Of a stretch of DNA of 21,822 bases, positions 1-7,491 are shown in pieces (position 1 is the stretch's first letter; every line of letters starts with the position of its first letter). The notes under the pieces are model-generated. The model saw only the letters and a program-made list of their open reading frames with translations. It was not told where the DNA came from and did not search any database. Both the position numbers and the translations under genes were made by a program. This DNA is from an uncultured Sphingobium sp. (GTDB taxonomy: Bacteria; Pseudomonadota; Alphaproteobacteria; Sphingomonadales; Sphingomonadaceae), in assembly GCA_946885845.1 (NCBI GenBank), contig CAMPHJ010000031.1:1-21822 (forward strand), in the 5' to 3' direction.

Positions 1-1667
1 CCGCTGATGCCGTTGACGCTCAGCGCGACGCTGTCGTCAAACTCGGTGAGCGTCGCCCCTGGCTTGCTGTCATTGTCGATCGTCGCGCTCAGCGTATAGC
101 TGTAGCTCACCGCGCCCGTCCCCGCATTGTAGCCGGTCAGGCGCAGCGTCCCCTCGCCCGTGTTCACAACCCCATTGGTCGTGCCGAACGCCTGCATCTG
201 CGCCAGGGTGAACACCACGCCACCCACCACGATGTTCGCGATCCCGTCGGTCGCGCTCACCGTGAAGCTGCCCATGGTCACATGGCTGCCGTCATTGGCC
301 GTGCCGCTCGGCAGGCCCGCCTCATGGACGGTCGCGTCGGGACCCGTCGCCGCCGCCGTCACCACGCTCGCGCCGTCCGCCGCGCCCTTCACCGTGATCG
401 TCAGGCTCGCGGGCGACGGATCGCCGTCGGCGTCCTGCATGCTGTAGTTGAGCGTGAAGTCCTTGCTGAACCCGCTCCCCAGCGCCTGCGTCGCCGCTCG
501 GCTGTTGTCGAGCACATAGCTCCAGCTGCCATCGCTGTTCTGCGTCAGCGTGCCATAGCTGTTCAGTTCCGCCACCGCTGCCGCGTCCGCCCCCCAGGCG
601 ACAAAGCTGCTGGGCGTATCGGCACCCGCCACATCATTGGTCAGCACATTGCCCGACAGGCTGCCCGCCACATCCTCGGTCAGCGTGCCACCCACGTCAT
701 CCACCGCCTGCGGCGCGTCGTCGAGGAACTGGAGATTCTGTCCGATATTGAGGGCGGCCGACTGTTGCTGGCCACTGCTATTGGTAATGGTTGCCGTCAA
801 CGTTACCAGGTCCGCGGCTGAGAGGGTCACCGAGTCATTGGGATTGCTGGTATCCGAGTGAACTACCGCCCGGCTCTGATCCAGGGTGACATTCCCGGCG
901 CTGTCCACGCTCAGGGTAAAGACCAACAGGTTCGAACCGGCCGTGCGCCCTTCCACGACTGCACCATTTTGAACGAGGTTCACTGCCTCGCCCGTGATGG
1001 TGTCCACCAGACCCGACGCGCCGGCGGTCGCCGTAAGCGAATAGGTGACCGTCCCCACGCCTGATGTCGTGAAGGCGCCACCAAAGCCTTGGGTCGAACC
1101 GACACCGAGCGCACTATCATCCACCGTCAGTGGCCCACCGTCCCCGATCACACTGATTGTAAGCGGGTTGTCTTCTTCGGGCGCAATCGGCAGGATTTCT
1201 CGCTCTTCCGGCTGGGTAAATTGCAACTCGGTGGGTGGCAGAAGGTCTCCCAAGCCGAACGGGTCGCCAATGGCACCATCGTCGGCCAGGAAGTTACCAC
1301 CAGAGCTGCGCGGGGGACCGGCGGCTGGCTGAGGCTCTTCGCCGATCAGCAGCGCGGCAAGGTTCACCGATGGAATTTCGACATCCCCGACGACAAGGCG
1401 CGGCACGGCGACGGCACCCTCCAGGATAACCAACTGGGTTCCATCGGGCAGCGACACGACAAGATTGCGACCGGAAACCGCGATCTGGTTGATATCCGTT
1501 CCGGCGGGAAGGACCACAACACCATTCGCGTCGGGCGTGACGGTATGCATAGTGCCAGGCTGGTGCGGCGCACCCCTCACCCGCGCAGCCATCGCGGCAA
1601 GTTCGGGGTCCTGCGCCTGCTGGCGGCCAGCGGCCACATCGTTATTCCAGTCCCGATCGAAATCCAT
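1..1667 (-). CDS. Large repeat adhesin, N-terminal part (LapA/BapA-like, type I secreted); runs off left edge
   Basis: I translated the minus strand from the ATG at 1667 and found 555 codons open to the window edge, with a partial codon at bases 1-2. The stop lies outside the window. There is no signal peptide, as expected for type I secreted adhesins, whose signal is C-terminal. Residues 45-118 form a small beta-rich N-terminal module (LPAGTDINQI, SLPDGTQLVI, VNLAALLIGE) ending in QPAAGP. This resembles the retention-module region of LapA-like proteins, and PAAG (114-117) fits a LapG-type cleavage site. An acidic linker follows at about 120-170. Residues 178-315 look like a T1SS-143/DUF5801-type repeat (LVFTLSVDSAGNVTLDQ, VHSDTSNPND). 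Residues 318-430 are a VCBS-type repeat (AVDDVGGTLTEDVAGSLSGN, NSDGSWSYVLDN, DADGDPSPASLTITV). Another repeat starts at about 433 and continues left. The nearby ATG at 1675 is in a frame that stops early, so 1667 is preferred. Family is inferred from repeat pattern; the exact name is unknown. Confidence 0.85.
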   Translation of the reverse strand, partial: MDFDRDWNNDVAAGRQQAQDPELAAMAARVRGAPHQPGTMHTVTPDANGVVVLPAGTDINQIAVSGRNLVVSLPDGTQLVILEGAVAVPRLVVGDVEIPSVNLAALLIGEEPQPAAGPPRSSGGNFLADDGAIGDPFGLGDLLPPTELQFTQPEEREILPIAPEEDNPLTISVIGDGGPLTVDDSALGVGSTQGFGGAFTTSGVGTVTYSLTATAGASGLVDTITGEAVNLVQNGAVVEGRTAGSNLLVFTLSVDSAGNVTLDQSRAVVHSDTSNPNDSVTLSAADLVTLTATITNSSGQQQSAALNIGQNLQFLDDAPQAVDDVGGTLTEDVAGSLSGNVLTNDVAGADTPSSFVAWGADAAAVAELNSYGTLTQNSDGSWSYVLDNSRAATQALGSGFSKDFTLNYSMQDADGDPSPASLTITVKGAADGASVVTAAATGPDATVHEAGLPSGTANDGSHVTMGSFTVSATDGIANIVVGGVVFTLAQMQAFGTTNGVVNTGEGTLRLTGYNAGTGAVSYSYTLSATIDNDSKPGATLTEFDDSVALSVNGIS

Positions 1668-2131
1668 TGTTCCATCCCAACCTGTCACCAAGGGACGGCC
1701 TGGAAGAAGAGCGCACGGGAGCACCTTCCGAGCTAGACGCGCTCGAAAGCTTCAACCTGTTCAACAGCTGGCATTAGCGGATCAGCTATTGCCCCTTGCC
1801 TGCGCCTTCCGCCGACGGAACCTGAAACAGGTTTCGACCGCCCCGGATTAAGCCATAATTTATTTTTTACCTGACCCTATGGCTGATATTATTCCTTGAC
1901 CGAAGTTAGTCACGAGAATTTCAATATTATTAACCATTTTCAACGAACAAAGGCCAAAAAGTAACTTATAGGATATTACATAGGATATAGGACTATAGTT
2001 GCATCTATATCTTATACTCTATGCCCGCCCTTGATTATGGTTAACAAAATTCCGCGCCTCCTTCCGCGACTCGGAAGGGTTGAAGAGCCGTTACGGCGGT
2101 AGCAGCGCTCGAAGTCCGACGGTCGATCGAC

Positions 2132-2168
2132 AAAAAAAACGGGCGACCGGTCCCAAGACCGATCGCCC
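2132..2168 (-). terminator. Rho-independent terminator (minus strand)
   Basis: On the minus strand GGGCGATCGGTC (2168-2157), loop TTGG, and GACCGGTCGCCC (2152-2141) form a 12-bp stem with one mismatch. It is followed after one base by eight U residues (2139-2132). The U-run lies only on this side, so it works for leftward transcription. It would end either the TPR-protein transcript (stop codon 189 bases upstream) or a short separate RNA, and it insulates the adhesin gene from read-through. Confidence 0.8.
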
Positions 2169-2231
2169 GCCCCATGATGCGACCCATAGGCTTCCACGGA
2201 GCTGTTTCCGTTCTCTCCATCGCGCCGACCA

Positions 2232-2253
2232 CATGGGTTAGCGCTAACCTATG
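2232..2253. promoter_or_regulatory. Palindromic operator candidate, LacI/GalR-like
   Basis: The core GGTTAGCGCTAACC (2236-2249) is a perfect 14-base palindrome centred on CG. It extends to 22 bases (CAT...ATG arms) with a single mismatched pair. TTAGCGCTAA-centred sites are typical of LacI/GalR-family operators, so binding by such a regulator is inferred; no LacI gene is in the window. The site is 565 bases upstream of the adhesin start, with a terminator in between. It is about 23-44 bases downstream of the weak promoter proposed near 2276, where it could act as a roadblock. Confidence 0.4.
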
Positions 2254-2356
2254 GGAAAATGGCACCCCCTCCGCTGAGGTTCATGAATAGCGATCACCGA
2301 ACCGTTGGCAATTAACCCCAAGGTTTATACCTTTTGGTAGTAACGCCCAATCGCGA

Positions 2357-2947
2357 TTAGCGCTCGGGCATATCCGCCGGTTGCTCCGCTACGGCAGCGG
2401 CAGGCTTTTCCGTCGGCAAGGACGCCAGGATAGCTTCCATGCGCATGCTCCGCTCGCTACGGCCCCCTGTAGTGCGGCGAAAGGTCGCCAACGCATATTC
2501 CACCAGGGGTCGGGCGGCATCAAACCGTTTTCGCGCAAGGTAGAAATCCACCAGATTTTCAAGCGCCATCTGGCAACTCGGATCATCTTCGCCGCGCGTG
2601 CGCGTATAGCTGTCGAAAACGCGCCTCAACAGCTGCTCCGATTCTTGAAAACGGCCCATCGCTTCCAGTTGCAGCGCCAGGTCATTTGCCGAAATCAGCG
2701 CACGGGGATCATCCGGTCCGAACAGGTCCTCGGACAGCGCCAGCGCCTTGCGCGCAGGGTCTACGCCGTCCGCCGCTCGCCCTGAAGCATAAGCCGCCTG
2801 CGCCGTGGCCACCAATGCACGCCATTCCTTCTCACGCGCTTCCGTCACGTCCGGGATGTAGGGTGCCTGCGCCTGTGCGGAAATTACCCAACCCGGCAGC
2901 AGAGCGATGCTAAGACAAAGGCAGGCCCTGATAGGATGAATGGACAA
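2357..2947 (-). CDS. Exported TPR-repeat protein, function unknown
   Basis: This is a 196-residue protein. Residues 1-26 look like a Sec signal peptide (hydrophobic ACLCLSIALLPGWVIS, then AQAQ), so the mature protein is probably periplasmic. Residues about 43-150 hold tetratricopeptide repeats of the kinesin-light-chain/TPR_12 style, recognisable from ALALSEDLFGPDDPRALISA and the similar LLRRVFDSYTRTRGEDDP. The C terminus is a low-complexity Ala/Pro/Glu tail. The start codon is TTG at 2947. No ATG or GTG lies in frame between it and the upstream in-frame TGA, and GGGGAAG sits 8 bases before the TTG, which supports this start. It lies 90 bases after the LysR-type gene on the same strand and may be co-transcribed with it. 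The role is probably as a protein-interaction scaffold, but the partner is unknown. Confidence 0.75.
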   Translation of the reverse strand: MSIHPIRACLCLSIALLPGWVISAQAQAPYIPDVTEAREKEWRALVATAQAAYASGRAADGVDPARKALALSEDLFGPDDPRALISANDLALQLEAMGRFQESEQLLRRVFDSYTRTRGEDDPSCQMALENLVDFYLARKRFDAARPLVEYALATFRRTTGGRSERSMRMEAILASLPTEKPAAAVAEQPADMPER

Positions 2948-3037
2948 GAGCAGTTCTTCCCCAGCATTATGGTTCCAGCATCATGCACCGGATCAGGTTA
3001 CCAAAATGCAACGGATACTGACGTGCGACACTTCGCC

Positions 3038-3829
3038 TCAGCCAGCTAGTGCCTCGACCAGGGCCTTGACCTTCTTTTGCCGCCATTGGGGCAACGGGGC
3101 GATCAGCCAATAGGCCAGCGGGGATGGCTGCGGATCTCCGACAGCTTTCACGCGCCCGGCATCGATGTCCGCCTGCGCGAGGAGCACAGGCACCGTGGCA
3201 TGGCCAAAACCATTGGCGGCGGCGTCGATCGCCAGCCCAGCATCGGCAAGACGGATCATCGCAGGCTCCGCCCTGTTGGGGCAGCCGGGCCATTCTATAC
3301 GATGCCTGGAGCCGCCTTCAGGGCGGTCCACGGTCACGAATGCCGCTTCGCCCAGCCTTACGCCCTCATGCTCGCCTGGCCCTTCCGCCAAACGTAGCGC
3401 CAGGTCGAGATTGGCTTCGGTGAAATCCAGGCTGTCATCGGCGGAGACCAGCGAAAATCTGATGTCGGGCTGACTGGCGGCATAGGCGGCGAGACGCGGC
3501 TGGAGCCATCGGGCGGTAAGGTCGCGCGGTGCGGCGATGGTGAGCGAGGAACTGGACTGCCCCGCCTGCATCGCGCGAACCGCTTCTTCAAATTGAAGGA
3601 AACCCGCGCGCAGCGCCGCCAGCCCCCCTTCGGTCTCCGGCGTCAGTTCCAGCCCCTTGGGCGTGCGGCGGAACAGCACAACGCCCAGCAAATCTTCCAG
3701 AGCACGAATTTGCTGCCCGACGGCGGCGGGCGTCACCGCCAATTCATCGGCGGCGCGGGTGAAAGACAGGTGGCGGGCGGCTGCATCCAGAACGCGCAGC
3801 CCGTTAAGCGGCAAATGGGTGCGCTTCAT
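3038..3829 (-). CDS. LysR-family transcriptional regulator, GcvA-like
   Basis: This 263-residue protein begins with a LysR-type winged helix-turn-helix at residues about 7-65 (LNGLRVLDAAARHLSFTRAA, then DELAVTPAAVGQQIRALEDL). The LPLNGLRVLDAAARHLSFTRAA style is characteristic of the GcvA subgroup. From about residue 93 comes a periplasmic-binding-protein-like effector domain (SLTIAAPRDLTARWLQPRL). That domain is about 30-40 residues shorter than in usual 295-305-residue members, with a compact second half (IDAAANGFGHATVPVLLAQADIDAGRV). I see no frameshift and regard it as a natural short form. The ATG overlaps the apaG stop codon by four bases (ATGA), so translation is probably coupled to apaG. 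No effector or target can be named; the GcvA resemblance does not prove control of glycine cleavage. Confidence 0.88.
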   Translation of the reverse strand: MKRTHLPLNGLRVLDAAARHLSFTRAADELAVTPAAVGQQIRALEDLLGVVLFRRTPKGLELTPETEGGLAALRAGFLQFEEAVRAMQAGQSSSSLTIAAPRDLTARWLQPRLAAYAASQPDIRFSLVSADDSLDFTEANLDLALRLAEGPGEHEGVRLGEAAFVTVDRPEGGSRHRIEWPGCPNRAEPAMIRLADAGLAIDAAANGFGHATVPVLLAQADIDAGRVKAVGDPQPSPLAYWLIAPLPQWRQKKVKALVEALAG

Positions 3830-4230
3830 TCGGCCACCGCCGGTGCTATCAGCGCGAAATGCGGGATCGCGATGTCGAACGTTTCCCCGCTGGCGCCGAT
3901 CATATGATAATGGCCGCGCATGGAGCCTGTGGGCGTATTGAGCGGGCAGCCCGACACATAGTCATAGCTTTTCCCCGGCTGCACCACCGGCTGTTCGCCC
4001 ACGACGCCGTCACCATCGACGCGATGCTGCGTGCCGCGTCCGTCTGTGATGATCCAGTGGCGCGTCAGCAACTGGATCGGCTGATCCCCGTCATTTTCGA
4101 TGCGGATATGATAGGCCCAAAACCACCGGCCGCGATCCGGCTCGGATTGTTCAGGCAGGAAAGTCACCGCCACATGCACGTTGATGGCACGGGTCGTGGC
4201 ATGAAAGGGGAAAAGCGCGTTCACGATCAA
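3826..4230 (-). CDS. apaG: ApaG domain protein
   Basis: This is a 134-residue single-domain protein of the ApaG family, a fibronectin-III-like beta-sandwich that is often annotated as a Co2+/Mg2+ efflux-associated protein but has no settled biochemical role. Diagnostic segments are RWFWAYHIRIENDGDQPIQL, LLTRHWIITDGRGTQHRVDG, GVVGEQPVVQPGKSYDYVSG and CPLNTPTGSMRGHYHMI. The last is the conserved family signature. The length is normal for the family (about 125-135). The start is uncertain: TTG at 4230 has AAAGG 9 bases upstream, while GTG at 4224 would remove two residues. No ATG is available in frame. It begins 27 bases after the metZ stop on the same strand and overlaps the LysR-type gene by four bases, so it sits mid-operon. 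Confidence 0.93.
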   Translation of the reverse strand: MIVNALFPFHATTRAINVHVAVTFLPEQSEPDRGRWFWAYHIRIENDGDQPIQLLTRHWIITDGRGTQHRVDGDGVVGEQPVVQPGKSYDYVSGCPLNTPTGSMRGHYHMIGASGETFDIAIPHFALIAPAVAE

Positions 4231-4257
4231 AGGAATGCGCCTTTCATCCCTCGTCCG

Positions 4258-5466
4258 TCAACGCCCTATCGCCTTAAGGGCGCGATCCAGATCATCAATC
4301 ACATCGTCGGGATCTTCCAGCCCGACATTCAGGCGCAGCATATCCTCGGTGATGCCGACTTCCAGCCGCGCCGCTTCCGCCATGCCGAAATGGGTGGTCG
4401 ATGCAGGATGGGTCATCAGCGACCGGGAATCCCCGATATTATTGCTGATGTCGACCAGTTCGAGGCCGTTGAGCAGGCCATGCGCTTCCTTGCGCCCGCC
4501 ACCGACGTAAAGCGAAAAGATTGGCCCGGCCATGTCCATCTGCTTCATCGCAAGCGCGTGCTGCGGATGACTTTCCAGCCCCGGATACAGCACCTTGGCT
4601 ACCCGGCCTTCCAGAAACTTTGCCACCTTGATCGCATTTTCACTCTGGCGTCGGATGCGCAGGTCCAGTGTCTCCAGGCCTTTCAGCACCACCCAGGCAT
4701 TGAACGCGCTCAGCGTCGGTCCGGTGTTGCGGTGGAACGGCAGCAGCGTGTTGATGATGAAATCTTCCGTGCCGCAAATGGCGCCCGCCAGCACGCGGCC
4801 CTGTCCGTCCATCATCTTGGTCGCGCTATAGGCGACGACGTCGGCGCCGAAATCCATCGGCCGCTGGAGCGCGGGCGTGGCGAAGGCATTGTCGACCACA
4901 CTGACAATGCCATGCTTCTTTGCGATGCCGCATACCGCTTCCAGATCCACCACGTCCATCGTCGGATTGGCGGGCGTTTCGAAGAAGAAGACCTTGGTGT
5001 TGGGTCTGATCGCCGCTTCCCACGCCGCATTGTCGGTCGCATCGACGGTGGTCGCCTCGATCCCGAACTTGGGCAGCAGCGTATCGGTCAGCCAGCGACA
5101 GGACCCAAACAGCGCCTTGCCAGCCACGACATGATCACCCGCCGACAGCTGGCACAGCAGCGCCGCCGTCATCGCCGCCATGCCCGTTGCGGTCGCGCGG
5201 CACGCCTCTGCGCCTTCCAGCAGGGCGATGCGCTTTTCCAGCATCTCGACCGTGGGGTTTTGAAGGCGGCTATAGGTCATGCCCTGCTGCTCACCGGCGA
5301 AGCGCATCGCAGCATCTTCCGCACGGTCGTAGCTATAGCCACTCGTCAGGAACAGCGCCTCGGACGTTTCACCCCATTCACTACGCGCGCTGCCACCACG
5401 CACGGCCAGGGTCGCAGGACGCCAGTTCTTGGTGATTTCCGGGTCCTGCCCGCTCTTGCGCTTCAT
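4258..5466 (-). CDS. metZ: O-succinylhomoserine sulfhydrylase (MetZ)
   Basis: This 402-residue enzyme belongs to the cystathionine gamma-synthase family of PLP-dependent enzymes. By family knowledge, MetZ makes homocysteine from O-succinylhomoserine and sulfide in the cytoplasm, giving direct sulfhydrylation in methionine synthesis. Visible motifs include YSRLQNPTVEMLEKRIALLE, the glycine-rich ATATGMAAMTAALL, ETPANPTMDVVDLEAV, VVDNAFATPALQRPMDFGAD with the cofactor Asp192, and the Schiff-base lysine Lys217 in YSATKMMDGQGR. SRSLMTHPASTTHFGM near the C terminus is also a family signature. Length is typical. The ATG at 5466 has GAGGAT nine bases upstream and lies 12 bases after the leuB stop, so the two genes are almost certainly one transcript. 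Cystathionine gamma-synthase is the main alternative, but the overall sequence style fits alphaproteobacterial MetZ. Confidence 0.93.
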   Translation of the reverse strand: MKRKSGQDPEITKNWRPATLAVRGGSARSEWGETSEALFLTSGYSYDRAEDAAMRFAGEQQGMTYSRLQNPTVEMLEKRIALLEGAEACRATATGMAAMTAALLCQLSAGDHVVAGKALFGSCRWLTDTLLPKFGIEATTVDATDNAAWEAAIRPNTKVFFFETPANPTMDVVDLEAVCGIAKKHGIVSVVDNAFATPALQRPMDFGADVVAYSATKMMDGQGRVLAGAICGTEDFIINTLLPFHRNTGPTLSAFNAWVVLKGLETLDLRIRRQSENAIKVAKFLEGRVAKVLYPGLESHPQHALAMKQMDMAGPIFSLYVGGGRKEAHGLLNGLELVDISNNIGDSRSLMTHPASTTHFGMAEAARLEVGITEDMLRLNVGLEDPDDVIDDLDRALKAIGR

Positions 5467-5478
5467 GTCGTCAAATCC

Positions 5479-6525
5479 TCAAGCCAGTGCGGCCAGAACC
5501 GCGTCGCCCATTTCGACCGTGGTCATCGTTCCGCCCAGATCGGGACTGCGCGCACCATTGGCAAGCGCCTTGGCAACCGCTGCTTCTATGCGGTCGGCCT
5601 GTTCCGGCAGGTTCAACGAATAACGCAGCATCATGGCAACCGACAGGATCGTAGCCAGCGGATTGGCCTTGCCCTGACCCGCGATGTCAGGCGCGGAACC
5701 GTGGATCGGTTCGTATAGCCCCTGATTGCTGTCGTTGAGCGTCGCCGACGCCAGCATGCCGATCGACCCGACGCACATGCTCGCCTGATCCGACAGGATG
5801 TCGCCGAACATATTGCCGGTGACGATCACGTCGAACTGGCCGGGATCGCGCACCAACTGCATCGCGGCGTTATCGACATACATATGGGTCAACGCGACGT
5901 CGGGATATTCCGCCGAAACCTCGATCATCACGTCACGCCACAGCTGGCTGGTTTCCAGCACATTGGCCTTGTCCACCGAACACAGCTTGCCCCGCCGTGC
6001 ACGCGCCGCCTGGAAGCCCTGATGCGCGATCTTGCGCACCTGTTCCTCATTATAGGACATGATGTCATAGCCTTCGCGCAGGCCGTCGGCTGTCTTGCGC
6101 ATCCCCTTTTCGCCGAAATAGACGTCGCCATTGGTCTCCCGCACGATCAGCAGGTCGATGGCGCTCGCCACTTCCTTCTTCAGTGCAGAGGCGTCGGCCA
6201 GTTCGGGAAAGACCTTTGCCGGGCGCAGGTTGGAAAACAGGCCCATCGCCTTGCGCAGGCCCAGAATGGCCTGCTCAGGCCGCAAATGCCGTTCCAGCGA
6301 GTCGCAATCAGGGTCGCCCACTGCGCCGAACAATATGGCGTCGGCGCGTCTGGCCAGTTCCAGCGTTTCGGGTGGCAGCGGGTGGCCGACTGCCTTGTAG
6401 GCCGCGCCGCCGACCAGGCCTTCCTCATAGGTCACACCGTCAATACCCAGCGCGTCCAGCACGCGCTTCGCCTGCGCGATGATTTCCGGGCCGATACCGT
6501 CTCCGGGAAAAAGGGCGATCAACAT
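5479..6525 (-). CDS. leuB: 3-isopropylmalate dehydrogenase (LeuB)
   Basis: This cytoplasmic enzyme oxidatively decarboxylates 3-isopropylmalate with NAD+ in leucine synthesis. The sequence shows the N-terminal nucleotide-site motif [10 protein letters not shown], the LeuB substrate loop [34 protein letters not shown], the conserved Lys/Tyr segments [15 protein letters not shown] and [11 protein letters not shown], the metal-binding [20 protein letters not shown], and the NAD-binding [20 protein letters not shown] chose the ATG at 6525 (348 residues) because GAGGTTGG lies just upstream and family members begin at this methionine. An in-frame ATG at 6537 would add four residues without a good ribosome binding site. 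metZ follows 12 bases later. The gap of 101 bases to recO on the other side holds no feature I can support, though a leuB promoter could be there. Confidence 0.95.
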   Translation of the reverse strand: MLIALFPGDGIGPEIIAQAKRVLDALGIDGVTYEEGLVGGAAYKAVGHPLPPETLELARRADAILFGAVGDPDCDSLERHLRPEQAILGLRKAMGLFSNLRPAKVFPELADASALKKEVASAIDLLIVRETNGDVYFGEKGMRKTADGLREGYDIMSYNEEQVRKIAHQGFQAARARRGKLCSVDKANVLETSQLWRDVMIEVSAEYPDVALTHMYVDNAAMQLVRDPGQFDVIVTGNMFGDILSDQASMCVGSIGMLASATLNDSNQGLYEPIHGSAPDIAGQGKANPLATILSVAMMLRYSLNLPEQADRIEAAVAKALANGARSPDLGGTMTTVEMGDAVLAALA

Positions 6526-6626
6526 GTCCAACCTCATCCAAAATCACATCGTCCGCGCGGTGGCGGACAGTCGGCCCGCCATTGCAAGATGCGGCCGCCG
6601 CACGCAAGGCGTGATTTGGCGCGACC

Positions 6627-7361
6627 TTATCCCACGGCCCGCCCCAGCCTTTCCACCAACCGCTCGCGCGCGGCCAGCACGTCGGCGCGTCGATCCGTCA
6701 ATATCGACCGTTCAAGGAAGAAGCCGGTCAGACGCAAGCCATCCAGGATCGCCCCCCATTCGCCAGCCCCCCCTTCCAGCAAAAAAGCGGGCAACGGCAG
6801 CAATCGGCTTTCATACCCTATCGCCCCCGCCCGGCTGACAGCGGCGGCACTACGCGGGCTGACAAAGGCCAGATCATCGCTGCCGCCCGTCGCCGCGCAT
6901 CGGCCAAGGTCAAGCCCAAACCCCAACTCTGCCAGCAACAGCAGTTCGTAACGCACCAGCGCCGCTGCCCAGCCCCGTGCGGCAGGCGCAGCCTCCACTG
7001 CGCCCAGCACACCGTCGAGGGCCTGATAGAGCGCCGGGCAAGGCGTGCCTTCGGACAAAGCCGCCGCGGTCAGCGCGCAGGCCCAATCGATCGCTGCGGC
7101 GGGCAGGGGTTCCGACAGCAATGGCGCGCGGCTATGCTCCAGTTCAACGCCAAGCCCCGCCAGCTGATCTTCGGTCCGTGCCCGGAATTCGGCCTTCACG
7201 CTGTTGCCCGGCAACAGCACCGGGCGCATCGCCCGCGACCGCCCCCCGCGCACATAACCGGCCTGTAACCCGTGGTCGGGCGTCAGCAGTCTGGCGATCG
7301 CCCCATGTTCGCCATGGTGCCGCACGGCGCAAACCAGGGCGGATGTAATCAGCGTCGGCAT
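6627..7361 (-). CDS. recO: DNA repair protein RecO
   Basis: This 244-residue protein matches RecO, which works with RecF/RecR to load RecA on SSB-coated single-stranded DNA during recombinational repair. The N-terminal OB-fold is seen at residues about 1-80 ([60 protein letters not shown]). The helical C-terminal part includes [20 protein letters not shown], a strong RecO signature. The zinc-finger cysteines of some RecO proteins are only partly present (CAATGG), as is common in alphaproteobacteria. The ATG at 7361 is well supported by AAGGAGG four to five bases upstream. It is divergent from the histidine kinase gene, with 130 bases between. Confidence 0.93.
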   Translation of the reverse strand: MPTLITSALVCAVRHHGEHGAIARLLTPDHGLQAGYVRGGRSRAMRPVLLPGNSVKAEFRARTEDQLAGLGVELEHSRAPLLSEPLPAAAIDWACALTAAALSEGTPCPALYQALDGVLGAVEAAPAARGWAAALVRYELLLLAELGFGLDLGRCAATGGSDDLAFVSPRSAAAVSRAGAIGYESRLLPLPAFLLEGGAGEWGAILDGLRLTGFFLERSILTDRRADVLAARERLVERLGRAVG

Positions 7362-7491
7362 GCGCCCTCCTTACATCCGCCACCGCCGCAACGCCATCTG
7401 CCTCACCGCCCTGCCCTTCATTCGGATATCAGTTGATTTCGGCTTCTGCGCATGGTCAAGTCATGCAGGGGTTGTCGGGGGACATATCACC

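Larger units (their letters stand above)
2132..2276 (-). ncRNA. Candidate small structured RNA ending at the terminator
   Basis: Leftward transcription through this stretch would give an RNA of about 145 bases with nested structure. CCCATAGG (2255-2248) can pair perfectly with CCTATGGG (2190-2183). Inside is a hairpin ACGGA/TCCGT (2211-2207 with 2200-2196, six-base loop), and the 3' end is the strong terminator at 2168-2132. A weak promoter-like pair, TTGCCA (2311-2306) and ATTCAT (2288-2283) with 17 bases between, would start transcription near 2276. The CCTATGGG arm can also compete with the hairpin formed by the palindrome at 2236-2249. It matches no RNA family I recognise (not SRP RNA; no 6S hallmark seen). 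It may be only a structured 3' untranslated region of the gene at 2357-2947. Confidence 0.25.
1668..2356. other. Intergenic region, upstream of the adhesin
   Basis: I see no convincing protein gene in these 689 bases. Bases about 1845-2035 are strongly AT-rich against a GC-rich background and contain several TATA-like words, so adhesin promoters probably lie here. One weak minus-strand candidate is TTGTTC (1950-1945) with TAATAT (1929-1924), but its 15-base spacer is short. If transcription starts there, the adhesin has a 5' leader of more than 200 bases. A short inverted repeat AACCTG-AAA-CAGGTT lies at 1819-1833. Farther right are a rho-independent terminator for the minus strand (2132-2168), a palindrome (2232-2253) and a second inverted repeat (2183-2190 with 2248-2255), listed separately. 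Small minus-strand frames at 2012-2265 lack a properly spaced ribosome binding site and recognisable protein character. Confidence 0.6.

Noticed and set aside
282..821. Plus-strand frame of 179 codons opposite the adhesin
   Set aside because: Arg/Ala-rich composition and no ribosome binding site; the opposite strand carries clear adhesin repeats.
1819..1833. Inverted repeat AACCTG-AAA-CAGGTT
   Set aside because: Only six-base arms with no U-run or second copy; too weak to call an operator or terminator.
2012..2265. Two short minus-strand frames in the intergenic region
   Set aside because: They overlap in different frames, cross the terminator hairpin, and have no well-spaced ribosome binding site; the GTG at 2265 is too close to its GGAGG.
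3859..5718. Open frame of 619 codons on the plus strand
   Set aside because: It lies antisense to apaG, metZ and the end of leuB, is Arg/His/Gln-rich without domain character, and is a typical GC-driven shadow frame.
7360..7491. N-terminal extension of the histidine kinase to 7360
   Set aside because: The extra 44 residues overlap the recO ribosome binding site region and show no membrane or domain character; the ATG at 7492 has GGGGGAC upstream.
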